From CAWBRT01 sp050015355 (GTDB taxonomy: Bacteria > Acidobacteriota > Terriglobia > Terriglobales > Acidobacteriaceae): a DNA stretch of 64,000 nt. Where the stretch lies: assembly GCA_050015355.1 (NCBI GenBank), contig JBEKBO010000007.1, forward strand, positions 1-64,000, in the 5' to 3' direction. Below are positions 52,430 through 60,945 of the stretch, one piece after another. Under the pieces are notes generated by a model. The model was not told where the DNA came from and ran no database searches. It saw only the letters and a program-made list of their open reading frames with translations. The position numbers were made by a program, and so were the translations under genes. Position 1 is the first letter of the stretch. Every line of letters starts with the position of its first letter.

Positions 52430-52675
52430 TGGCGGCTGCATTGAATGACGGACGGACCATGAACATGCGAAGAAAGGCTCGGGAGCTGAGTGCTCCCGAG
52501 CCTATTGCAGATTATGGGCGGTTCAAGAATAGGCCGTGGCCGAGGTCTGTGTACATAGACCCGGCACGGCGTTCATGATGTCCATTTCGAAGATCGTCTT
52601 TGCCGGGGAGCCGGCCTGCAACCGAGCCCTCACTACGCGAAACTTTGCGCGCAGCGGGGTGGTTCACCGCCGGCA

Positions 52676-53101
52676 TCAGATCACGCGCAGGCCATCCGGG
52701 AGCGTTCCCTCTGAAGGCGCATCGGAATCTTCCTGGTCCTCGGAATCCGCCGGTGGTGGAGCGTTTGTCGCGGCGGCGGTAATCTCTATCCGGCTGGCGC
52801 GCCACTCTCCGTTGGCATCCTGCGAGGCGGTGACGCGTATCTCGGCTCCAGGTTGCAGGGCGGTCGCCGCCGGCTGTTTTCGCTGTTCACGAGGCACGCT
52901 GTCGGCGTAGGCCACTTTCGCGGCGGAGACCTCCACCCGCCGGATGACGCCGTTCTTGCCTTTCACGTAGAGCCAGCGAGCTTCAGAACGGCTTCCGGAA
53001 GCGCTAACGAGAGTCCCAAGGAACGTGCCTGAAGGTCCGGCGTAGAGCCCGGAGGCGAAAACTAAGAGAAGGAGCCCGATTTGTGTTACGCGTCGCACCA
53101 T
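52676..53101 (-). CDS. Small exported protein with a beta-rich domain, unknown function
   Basis: The 141-residue protein has a signal peptide (VTQIGLLLLVFASGLYAG). A compact beta-rich region follows (about 25-105): GTFLGTLVSASGS, ARWLYVKGKNGVIRRVEVS and GAEIRVTASQDANGEWRASRIEI. It has the look of a small OB-like or DUF5666-like domain. The acidic C-terminal tail (ADSEDQEDSDAPSEG) is probably disordered. No neighbour suggests a role. The gene is parallel to the inositol-phosphate synthase gene but about 280 bp away. Confidence 0.6.
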   Translation of the reverse strand: MVRRVTQIGLLLLVFASGLYAGPSGTFLGTLVSASGSRSEARWLYVKGKNGVIRRVEVSAAKVAYADSVPREQRKQPAATALQPGAEIRVTASQDANGEWRASRIEITAAATNAPPPADSEDQEDSDAPSEGTLPDGLRVI

Positions 53102-53383
53102 GCCGGAATTGGATGCATCGGCGGGCCAAACGATAGCAGGAAATTATGCGGTGCTGCGAAAACTGCCACGCTCACGGGTGGCTTTCCGTATTGCTGGACC
53201 GGGTTTGGGAGGCGCGGATGCCGCGGTCCGAAGCCGCCGACGCCCGCCCGAAATGGCTTCCCGGGCTGCCAGGCGTCCACCTGGGCTCGGCTCAAAAGGC
53301 AAGCGGGGCTGACATCTGCCAGCCCCTATATGCCGCCTAAACGTTATTTCGACCCTTTAGTCCCCGCTGTCTACGAAACCGCT

Positions 53384-54739
<1,356 letters not shown>

Positions 54740-55072
54740 TATGGATGCAGTCCTTGTGGGGATATGAACTACCTATCTTCTATCAGCGGCTCGCGATACG
54801 CAAATCTTTTGCGGCATCCGTGCATGAACTCCGGTTGAAAGGTCGAGTTCGTGCGTTGTGTGGCGCGTTTTTGCCCTCGGAATGCAACTCGCCTTGCGAG
54901 ACAATGGGTGCCCCACGTCCCGTCCCGCCGAGCACTCCTTTGAGGCACGCAGCGCAGTCTGGTCAAGCTGTGCCTTCGGTAGCAAATGGCTCATTCGGCT
55001 ATCGGGGTCCCCGGCGAGCCCTGCTCGCTGGGGTGATTGGGACTGACGTGGAGTAGTTTCATCTTGCGTAAA
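54740..55072. other. Divergent intergenic region between ino1 and the M48 protease gene
   Basis: The 330-bp gap should hold two divergent promoters. It contains one family C palindrome near its right end and a CGAGTTCGTGCGTTG-type patch with no recognised meaning. No small gene is supported here. Confidence 0.4.
55003..55036. repeat. Family C palindrome upstream of the M48 protease gene
   Basis: The reverse strand reads CACCCCAG, a CGAGC/GCTCG stem and CCGGGGACCCCG. It lies about 40 bp before the likely protease start, so it may be in the leader. Confidence 0.8.
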
Positions 55073-56545
55073 ATGATGTGGATGCGCGCCCGATTCCGCC
55101 GCCCGTTCGTGACGATTCTGTCCTCGCTGCTATTGGCGACGCTCTGTTTTGCCTCCGCCGAGGACCCGGGGTCCCCGACACGCGCCGTAGTTGCGCGGGT
55201 TGGGGTGGGGGACCCGGGGTCCCCGACACGCGCCGTAGTTGCGCGGGTTGGGGTGGAGGGCCCGGGGTTCCCGGCACGCGCCGTAGTTGCGCGGGTTGGG
55301 GTGGAAGCACCCGGACCCGCAACCAGCCCCGCATCGGCCAGCGGGCAAAGTGTCTCTTCCTATTCGCTGCCAGCCGGGCAAATGCGCAAGTCGGAGGCTC
55401 TCTACCGAACGCGTGCCGTGCTATACGTGTCGGGAACGGCGTATGAGATCGCCCTATTGATGGTGCTGTTGGCTTTGCGGATCGCGCCGCGATATCGCGA
55501 TCTGGCCGAGCGCTTCGCCCGCCGACGCCTGCTCCAGGCGCTAGTTTTCGTTCCGCTGTTGCTCATCACCTGCGATCTTCTCTCGCTGCCGATTGAGCTC
55601 TACCGGCACCACCTGCAATTGTCTTACGGACTTTCGGTGCAGGGCTGGGCCTCATGGTTCTGGGACCGCGCCAAGATGGAACTGGTGACTCTTCTGCTGC
55701 TGGTGCCGTTGCTGTGGGGCTTCTATGCCTTGATCGGGCGCAGCCCGGCGCGCTGGTGGATTTATGCTTGGCTATCGGCGCTACCGGTGCTTGTGTTCGT
55801 GGTTTTTGTCGCGCCGGTGGTTCTCGACCCCCTGTTCAGCCATTTTGAACCGCTGGAAAAGACGCGTCCGGACCTGGTTTCAGCCATCGAGCAGGTGGCG
55901 CAACGCGGCGGGCTGGCGATTCCGCGCTCGCGGATTTTCGCCATGAACGCCAGCGAGAAATTCACCACTTACAACGCCTATGTCACGGGAATTGCCGCCA
56001 CCAAGCGGGTCGTCGTGTGGGACACCACGGCGCGGGATCTGACGGTCTCGCAAGTCCTCTTCATCTTCGGCCACGAGATGGGGCACTACGTTCTCGACCA
56101 CGTCTACAAGGGGATGGCGCTGGCCGCCGCCTTGATGTTGGCGGCGCTGGCACTGGCAAAGATCATTGCCGACAGGGTGCTGGCCCGCTGGCGCCGGCGG
56201 TGGGGCATTCGCGGGCTATCGGACTGGGCGTCGTTGCCGCTCCTGATGCTGATTTTTGCCGTGCTGTCGTTCTTGGGCGAACCGATTGCCAACGGGTTCA
56301 GCCGTCATCTTGAGCATCAGGCCGACATTTACGGACTGGAGGTAACCCACGGGATCGTGCCGAACGCGCCGGAAACCGCCGCGCGAGACTTCCAGTTGCT
56401 CGGAGAAAAATCGCTCTCGTATCCGTATCCGAACCGGCTGTTCGTCTTCTGGACCTACGATCACCCGCCCATTGCCGATCGCCTTTGTTTCGCGCTGCAA
56501 TACAACCCGTGGGCCAAGGGGCAGCCCACCAAATACGTTCACTAG
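55073..56545 (+). CDS. M48 family membrane metalloprotease (Ste24/CAAX protease type) with translated palindrome array
   Basis: From the ATG at 55073 the protein is 490 residues. After an N-terminal signal or anchor (VTILSSLLLATLCFASAE), residues about 31-78 are three 16-residue repeats (DPGSPTRAVVARVGVG type) encoded by tandem family C palindromes. Five or more transmembrane helices follow. The zinc site is FGHEMGHYVLDH, with the later Glu in EHQADIYGLE. This matches the Ste24-like M48 family, which cleaves membrane or lipidated substrates. A TTG at 55064 with a GGAG 10 nt upstream is an alternative start. The gene is followed by a family B element. Confidence 0.88.
   Translation: MMWMRARFRRPFVTILSSLLLATLCFASAEDPGSPTRAVVARVGVGDPGSPTRAVVARVGVEGPGFPARAVVARVGVEAPGPATSPASASGQSVSSYSLPAGQMRKSEALYRTRAVLYVSGTAYEIALLMVLLALRIAPRYRDLAERFARRRLLQALVFVPLLLITCDLLSLPIELYRHHLQLSYGLSVQGWASWFWDRAKMELVTLLLLVPLLWGFYALIGRSPARWWIYAWLSALPVLVFVVFVAPVVLDPLFSHFEPLEKTRPDLVSAIEQVAQRGGLAIPRSRIFAMNASEKFTTYNAYVTGIAATKRVVVWDTTARDLTVSQVLFIFGHEMGHYVLDHVYKGMALAAALMLAALALAKIIADRVLARWRRRWGIRGLSDWASLPLLMLIFAVLSFLGEPIANGFSRHLEHQADIYGLEVTHGIVPNAPETAARDFQLLGEKSLSYPYPNRLFVFWTYDHPPIADRLCFALQYNPWAKGQPTKYVH
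55163..55306. repeat. Three tandem 48-bp copies of the family C palindrome in coding sequence
   Basis: Copies start at about 55163, 55211 and 55259. Each reads (A/G)CCCGGGG(T)CCC at the left and TTGCGCGGGTTGGGGTGG at the right, with CACGCGCC/GTTGCGCG-type arms. The 48-bp period is a multiple of three, so all copies are read in the same frame. The first two are nearly identical and the third has a few differences. Confidence 0.92.
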
Positions 56546-56693
56546 GGTCGCGTCCCAGAAGTTCGCGCAATAATTCTTTGAAGTGTCATTCTGAGCGAGG
56601 GTAGCGAGCGAAGAATCTATGTATTTGATTTGTAATGCATAGATCCTTCGCTTCGCTCAGGATGACATCCTGAAACTTATGCAATGCGGCCTA
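56544..56693. mobile_element. Family B MITE-like repeat, uninterrupted copy
   Basis: The core TGTCATTCTGAGCGAGGG to CTTCGCTCAGGATGACATCC has GAAGAATCTATGTATTTG and AATGCATAGATCCTTC arms. The outer ends GGGTCGCGTCCCAGAAGTTC and TTATGCAATGCGGCC match the 7.4 kb copy. It lies between the converging M48 protease and DedA genes. Confidence 0.8.
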
Positions 56694-56750
56694 GCGGTTA
56701 GTGGCCCATTCAAGCCTTCTGTTGGCTTGAGTGGGGCAGTTTCGCTGCTG

Positions 56751-57404
56751 CTATTTGACTGGAGCTGTCTTTTCGTTGCGAATTCGATTCCGCACATGGC
56801 TGCGGATAAACCACGCGATCCCCAGCAAAAGCACAACCACGATAACGGCGTCGAGGCGGTGGAACCAGAGTTTGAGTCGTGGATCGCTGTCCCAGCGCTC
56901 GCCCAGTTTGAGGCCGATGTAAGCCAGCACCCAACACCAGGGCCACGAACCGGCAAAGGTGTAGAAGTGGAAGCGGCCTCGCGGCATGCGCGCGATTCCA
57001 GCGGGCAGGGCAATGAAAGTCCGTATGACGGGAAGCAGCCGCCCGAGAAACACCGTAATACTGCCGTAGCGCTGGAAGAAACGGTCCGCCATTTCCAGAT
57101 CATGGGCGCTGAGCAGCACATATTTGCCGTACTTCTCGATGAGCGGCCTGCCGCCGTAAGCCCCCAGCTCATAGGCCAGCACCGAGCCGAGGTTGCAACC
57201 GATGGCGCCCATGGTTGCCACCAGCCACAGCGAACTGAAGCGGTGAGCGTAAACCAAGTAGCCCGAAAACGGCATGATGACTTCCGACGGCAGCGGAATG
57301 CACGCCGATTCGATCGCCATCAGCAGTACTATGCCGGGGTAGCTGAGCGAAGAAATAACCGCTTTAATAAAGGCGGCGAGCGCTAAAAGGATAGTGGAAA
57401 TCAT
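56751..57404 (-). CDS. DedA family membrane protein
   Basis: The 217-residue protein has several hydrophobic segments and the DedA/SNARE-associated motifs: ESACIPLPSEVIMPFSGYLV and GRLLPVIRTFIALPAGIARM, then FTFAGSWPWCWVLAYIGLKLG. The E-x-x-x-P-x-P-x-E and F-x-x-R-x-x-P-x-x-R-T type elements are those tied to transport in this family. DedA proteins are proposed undecaprenyl-phosphate or phospholipid flippases affecting membrane homeostasis. It lies 15 bp downstream of a small unknown gene and, before that, hemQ, so the three may be co-transcribed. Confidence 0.92.
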   Translation of the reverse strand: MISTILLALAAFIKAVISSLSYPGIVLLMAIESACIPLPSEVIMPFSGYLVYAHRFSSLWLVATMGAIGCNLGSVLAYELGAYGGRPLIEKYGKYVLLSAHDLEMADRFFQRYGSITVFLGRLLPVIRTFIALPAGIARMPRGRFHFYTFAGSWPWCWVLAYIGLKLGERWDSDPRLKLWFHRLDAVIVVVLLLGIAWFIRSHVRNRIRNEKTAPVK

Positions 57405-57419
57405 TCGTAGTCGTGGGCG

Positions 57420-57647
57420 CTAGAATCCGCCGGAGTCCTGGGTAAAGGTGTAGCCCGGCAAGGAAGCGCCCTCGGCGCGCTTGCTGATTCGTACTCGCGT
57501 GGTGTCGTTGTTCAGCGGAGAAACATTGGCCTCGCGGAGCATGGCGAATTCGGCGAAGGCTTCGTTATAAAGCTTGGTCACCAGATACAGCTTGCCGCTG
57601 GCCTCGTGTCGCCAGACCTGACCGAGTTGAACCGACTTTACGGACAT
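57420..57647 (-). CDS. Small conserved-type protein, unknown function
   Basis: The 75-residue protein reads SVKSVQLGQVWRHEASGKLY, then LVTKLYNEAFAEFAMLREAN and VRISKRAEGASLPGYTFTQD. It looks like a small beta-barrel or SH3-like domain (short strands separated by turns, Val/Tyr/Phe spaced). There is no signal peptide, so it is cytoplasmic. It lies 34 bp downstream of hemQ and 15 bp upstream of dedA, on the same strand. The tight spacing supports it as a real gene. Function is unknown. Confidence 0.6.
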   Translation of the reverse strand: MSVKSVQLGQVWRHEASGKLYLVTKLYNEAFAEFAMLREANVSPLNNDTTRVRISKRAEGASLPGYTFTQDSGGF

Positions 57648-57681
57648 TTCAATTCCAGCCTAAAGAGTTCACTTGCCAGCG

Positions 57682-58560
57682 TCAACCAATAACGAACCCG
57701 GGTTTGCACTGCCCGTTCCGAACGCGCCGCTGGCAGCGCGCCGGTGGCAGCAAGCCCTCGAGCAGTTGCCCAAGCCCGTTAGCCGGGCAGCGTACGCCCA
57801 GGTAAAAAGTGCCAAAGTTCGAGTACACCGCGCTCACTTCGTCGAAACGCATCTCGTAGATGAGCTTCTTGAACACCACGGGGTCGTTACCGAACAGGTC
57901 GACGGCCCACTCCCAGTCGTCGTAACCGATGGAGCCGGAGATGATCTGCTGCACGCGTCCGGCGTAACGGCGGCCCACCGTTCCGTGCTCATCCATCTGC
58001 CGCTGCCGCTCTTCGATGGATAGCGTGTACCAGTTTTTCATTTCGCCGCGCCGGCGATCCATGGGGTAGAAGCAGAGATAGCGAGTCTCCGGAATCTTCG
58101 GGAAGAGCCGTGGGCGCATCGCTTGCCGTTGGCGGTCGAGCAAAGCCTCAACCGCGCGATTCCATTCCTCCGAGTGCGGGGCCACGCTGCGCTCGGCAAG
58201 CGAGCGATAGAGCTTCACGGTGGATTCATAAAGCCCAAGCTCCACCACCGAGAGGTACGAAGTGGACTGCCTGAGATAGTCGTGGAGGCGAAGCCCGCTC
58301 AGACGAAGCTCGACGCGGTTCAGCTCGTCGACCGAGTCGCGAAAGTGCAGAAGCAGCAGGTCTCCCTTGTGCCCCAGCACGGAGAACAGTGCCATCTGCC
58401 CGGAGCTCTCAAACTCAGCCAGCGTGCCGCCGGCCTCGGCGATAATCTCGGCCCGCTCGGCGGCGGGCAAACGCTTCCAGGCCGCCCATCGGATGCGAAA
58501 CATCTGGTGCAATACGCTGGCGCCTTCGATGGTAAGCGGCAGCGCGGGCAGTTCGGTCAT
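57682..58560 (-). CDS. hemQ: Coproheme decarboxylase HemQ (chlorite dismutase family)
   Basis: From the ATG at 58560 (RBS AGGAAA) the protein is 292 residues. The chlorite dismutase fold is shown by FSVLGHKGDLLLLHF, CFYPMDRRRGEMKNWYTL (with the radical Tyr and adjacent Lys/Arg), DEHGTVGRRYAGRV (proximal His) and GYDDWEWAVDLFGNDP, then YEMRFDEVSA. HemQ enzymes decarboxylate coproheme to haem b. An unusual tail of about 35 residues (Arg/Cys/Gly-rich) follows the normal end. With hemX-A-C-D it suggests the coproporphyrin-dependent route. A family D palindrome lies 40 bp upstream. Confidence 0.93.
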   Translation of the reverse strand: MTELPALPLTIEGASVLHQMFRIRWAAWKRLPAAERAEIIAEAGGTLAEFESSGQMALFSVLGHKGDLLLLHFRDSVDELNRVELRLSGLRLHDYLRQSTSYLSVVELGLYESTVKLYRSLAERSVAPHSEEWNRAVEALLDRQRQAMRPRLFPKIPETRYLCFYPMDRRRGEMKNWYTLSIEERQRQMDEHGTVGRRYAGRVQQIISGSIGYDDWEWAVDLFGNDPVVFKKLIYEMRFDEVSAVYSNFGTFYLGVRCPANGLGQLLEGLLPPARCQRRVRNGQCKPGFVIG

Positions 58561-58598
58561 GGTCTTTTCCTGCACTCGATTTCCTCGCATGGTTCGCT

Positions 58599-58640
58599 GG
58601 TGCCCCAGGTTCGCCCGCTGTTGGCTAACCTGGGGATTTT
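58599..58640. repeat. Family D-related palindrome upstream of hemQ
   Basis: CCCCAGGTT and AACCTGGGG arms surround the loop CGCCCGCTGTTGGCT. The same loop with a different but still paired stem (CCCACATT/AATGTGGG) occurs at 60.72 kb. Confidence 0.75.
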
Positions 58641-58696
58641 CTTTAGCAGCCTACTGGTGCCGCGCCCCAGAAATACCTAGCATAAACACATTTGGA

Positions 58697-58825
58697 GAGT
58701 GTCATGTTGAGCGTAGCGAAACATCCCAAGGGACTGTCCCTCCCAGAGCCGCTCCGGGATTTTTAATGAAATCCTTCGGCTGCGTCTCAGCCCACATGCC
58801 GTGCTGGGATTCTTCGCCTCCGCCT
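58697..58825. mobile_element. Family B-related repeat, degraded copy
   Basis: It starts GTGTCATGTTGAGCGTAGC and GAAACATCCC and continues with GCTCCGGGATTTTTAATG and GTGCTGGGATTCTTCGCC, so a right arm is present but diverged. It shares the region with a family A half copy. Confidence 0.55.
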
Positions 58826-58845
58826 GAATAGCTTCTTGCTCATTG

Positions 58846-58916
58846 AACGCAACGTCGGGTACGCAGTTTGGCTGCTCCGGCCACCGGCGCTCGGCGCTCC
58901 GGCTCAGAATGACATC
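58846..58916. repeat. Family A repeat, half copy
   Basis: GTCGGGTACGCAGTTTGGCT, then the GCTCGGCGCTCCGG segment and an altered end (CTCAGAATGACA). It matches the right half of the 49.6 kb element and is similar to the half copy at 7.05 kb. Confidence 0.7.
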
Positions 58917-59060
58917 TCCCTAAGTTATTCGACTTGTGACGCACTACACTGGTAATTTCCCGGCACCTCGCCTGTTGCTTTGGCTGGCCCCAGACGGCGA
59001 CTCCATTGTAATCTGCCAGAACAGATGTGCTCCAACCCGGAGCCAGGGAGGCACTAAGCC

Positions 59061-59930
59061 ATGGTACGAGGAACCATTCCACGGCAGCCGTCCAAGTTCG
59101 GGCGCCAGGCCGGCGCAAAAGCGGTGCGCGGAGGCGCTAAGTCTGCCAAAGCCGTCGCCAGCAAACCGGCAAGGGAACCACGGCCCAAGCCAAAGCAGAA
59201 GATTGCTGCCAAGGCGGCGGGCGTCGCTCCGAAACCGGCGAAACACGCGGCCAGTTATGATCCGCTTGCCCCGGAGCGGATTCGCGAAATCCTGAACAGG
59301 CTGGACGCGACCTACCCCGGCGTGAAGTGCGCGCTCCATCACAGCAGCGCCTGGGAGCTGCTCGTAGCCACAATCCTCTCGGCCCAGTGCACCGATGTGC
59401 GAGTGAACATGGTCACTCCCGGACTGTTCAAGAAATATCCAACTCCGCAGGCGTTTGCCGCGTTGGAGCCGCAGGAGCTGGAGCCGGAGATCCGCTCGAC
59501 CGGATTCTTCCGCAACAAAGCGAAGTCGGTGGTGGGTGCGGCGCGCAAGCTGATAAGCGATTTTGGCGGCGCGGTTCCGGACGAGATGGACAAACTACTT
59601 ACCCTGCCCGGCGTGGCGCGCAAGACGGCGAACGTGGTTCTCGGTTCATGGTTCGGCAAGGCCGAAGGCGTGGTCGTCGATACGCACGTGCATCGCATCT
59701 CGCGCCGCCTGGAGCTGACGGTCAACGATGATCCGCGCACTATCGAGCAGGACTTGATGAAGATTATTCCGCGCGAGCGCTGGATCGATTTTGCCCACCA
59801 GATCATCCATCATGGGCGTGCGCTGTGCCTGGCGCGCAGCCCGAAGTGCGTCGACTGCCCGCTTGAGAACCTCTGCCATGCGGCGGACAAGACATGGTCA
59901 ACGGTGGAGATGCATTCCGGAGCAAAATGA
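59061..59930 (+). CDS. nth: Endonuclease III (DNA glycosylase/AP lyase)
   Basis: The catalytic core (about residues 68-289) has the helix-hairpin-helix LPGVARKTANVVL (catalytic Lys in RKTA) and the catalytic Asp in VVVDTHVHRIS. The iron-sulphur Cys pattern C-x6-C-x2-C-x5-C is CLARSPKCVDCPLENLC. It removes oxidised pyrimidines in base-excision repair. The first 65 residues are a Lys/Ala/Pro-rich basic extension (e.g. KPAREPRPKPKQKIAAKAAG), absent from the 211-residue E. coli enzyme and likely to bind DNA. RBS GGGAGG lies 9 nt before the ATG. Confidence 0.95.
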   Translation: MVRGTIPRQPSKFGRQAGAKAVRGGAKSAKAVASKPAREPRPKPKQKIAAKAAGVAPKPAKHAASYDPLAPERIREILNRLDATYPGVKCALHHSSAWELLVATILSAQCTDVRVNMVTPGLFKKYPTPQAFAALEPQELEPEIRSTGFFRNKAKSVVGAARKLISDFGGAVPDEMDKLLTLPGVARKTANVVLGSWFGKAEGVVVDTHVHRISRRLELTVNDDPRTIEQDLMKIIPRERWIDFAHQIIHHGRALCLARSPKCVDCPLENLCHAADKTWSTVEMHSGAK

Positions 59931-60047
59931 GCGGCGTTTGTCAGGCGCAATTCGGGTGGAATTTGCGGATTTACATCCGGTAATACGCAGGGCAAGACCC
60001 CACCCGTCGCCAACAGCAGGCGAAAGGATGTGCCACCCGCCCTCAGG

Positions 60048-60626
60048 CTAAAACTGCAATCTCATGGCGGTATAGATGTTTTCCAGGGTATCGCGACCAT
60101 AAGGATCACCCGAGATACTGCTGCGCATCTCGGCGATTGCCTTGTTGGTCATCACATCTTCGGGTGCGGACTTTGCCAACTGCGGTTCCGCTACTGCGAT
60201 CCAAATCAAAAACGTAAACATCTCGGCAGTGCAGTGCTGCGTTAGCAGAAAGTAGTTCCTCATCGCCGTTAAGATTACCAGCACGAGCAACTTCGCCTTG
60301 AATGGCTCTATTTCCGCATCAGGATCTTTGTCGGCGTGCTTGAGGAAGTTTTGCCATTTATGGTCGAGTGTTAGGAAGTTCTTATAGAACTCGGGCTTGA
60401 TGAGGGCCTTGATCTCTTCCCGATACGAAAGGCGGACTTTCAGCGGATCACCTACTCGCGTAAGCTCGCGCTGGTAGAGTTCGCTATACCGGCTCTGGAT
60501 CACATAATCTGTGACCTCCCGAGAAGCGATGGCGAGCGCATACGAGGACAGATGATCCCTGTTCTCGAAAAATAGGCGGATTGCTGTGTTGAGTTGCCGT
60601 TCTGCGGCGTCTGTTTTGGTAATCAT
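60048..60626 (-). CDS. Hypothetical helical protein, less GC-rich than its neighbours
   Basis: The 192-residue protein is mostly helical and soluble-looking: DAAERQLNTAIRLFFENRDH, IASREVTDYVIQSRYSELYQ, EFYKNFLTLDHKWQNFLKHA. A hydrophobic stretch (LLVLVILTAMRNYFLLTQH) may be buried or a membrane helix. I do not recognise a family. By eye its base composition and use of A/T-ending codons stand out from the GC-rich genes around it. It is flanked by repeats and lies alone between nth and the methyltransferase gene. Recent acquisition is possible. Confidence 0.65.
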   Translation of the reverse strand: MITKTDAAERQLNTAIRLFFENRDHLSSYALAIASREVTDYVIQSRYSELYQRELTRVGDPLKVRLSYREEIKALIKPEFYKNFLTLDHKWQNFLKHADKDPDAEIEPFKAKLLVLVILTAMRNYFLLTQHCTAEMFTFLIWIAVAEPQLAKSAPEDVMTNKAIAEMRSSISGDPYGRDTLENIYTAMRLQF

Positions 60627-60721
60627 GATCGTTATTTATGAAGTCGATTGCGGAACAGGCCCTTCCATCATTGTGGCCTCGCCTGATGCTCCTCAAACCA
60701 CTTCGGCGCTCGCTCCCGGCC

Positions 60722-60762
60722 GGTGGCCCACATTTGCCCGCTGTTGGCTAATGTGGGGTTGT
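60722..60762. repeat. Family D-related palindrome
   Basis: GCCCACATT and AATGTGGGG arms surround CGCCCGCTGTTGGCT-like loop sequence (here TGCCCGCTGTTGGCT). It lies upstream of the hypothetical gene. Confidence 0.75.
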
Positions 60763-60804
60763 TAAGTCTTTCCGGACGGTCAACATTAGGGCAGGACCAG
60801 AATT

Positions 60805-60945
60805 GATGTATCCGATCAAAAAATTGAAAAATGTCATTCCGACCGGAGCCGAGCACAGCGCGGCCAAGTGGAGGAACCTTTTGTTTCGAATTGAAAACAA
60901 AAGATGGCTCGACTTCGCTCGCCATGACAGCACTTAGCTGGGATA
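60805..60945. mobile_element. Family A repeat
   Basis: The core AATGTCATTCCGACCGGAGC to GACTTCGCTCGCCATGACAG has CTTTTGTTTCGAATTGAAAAC in the middle and GATGTATCCGATC in the left flank. Its right arm is the uninterrupted form of the arm that carries an insertion at 38.2 kb. Confidence 0.75.
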
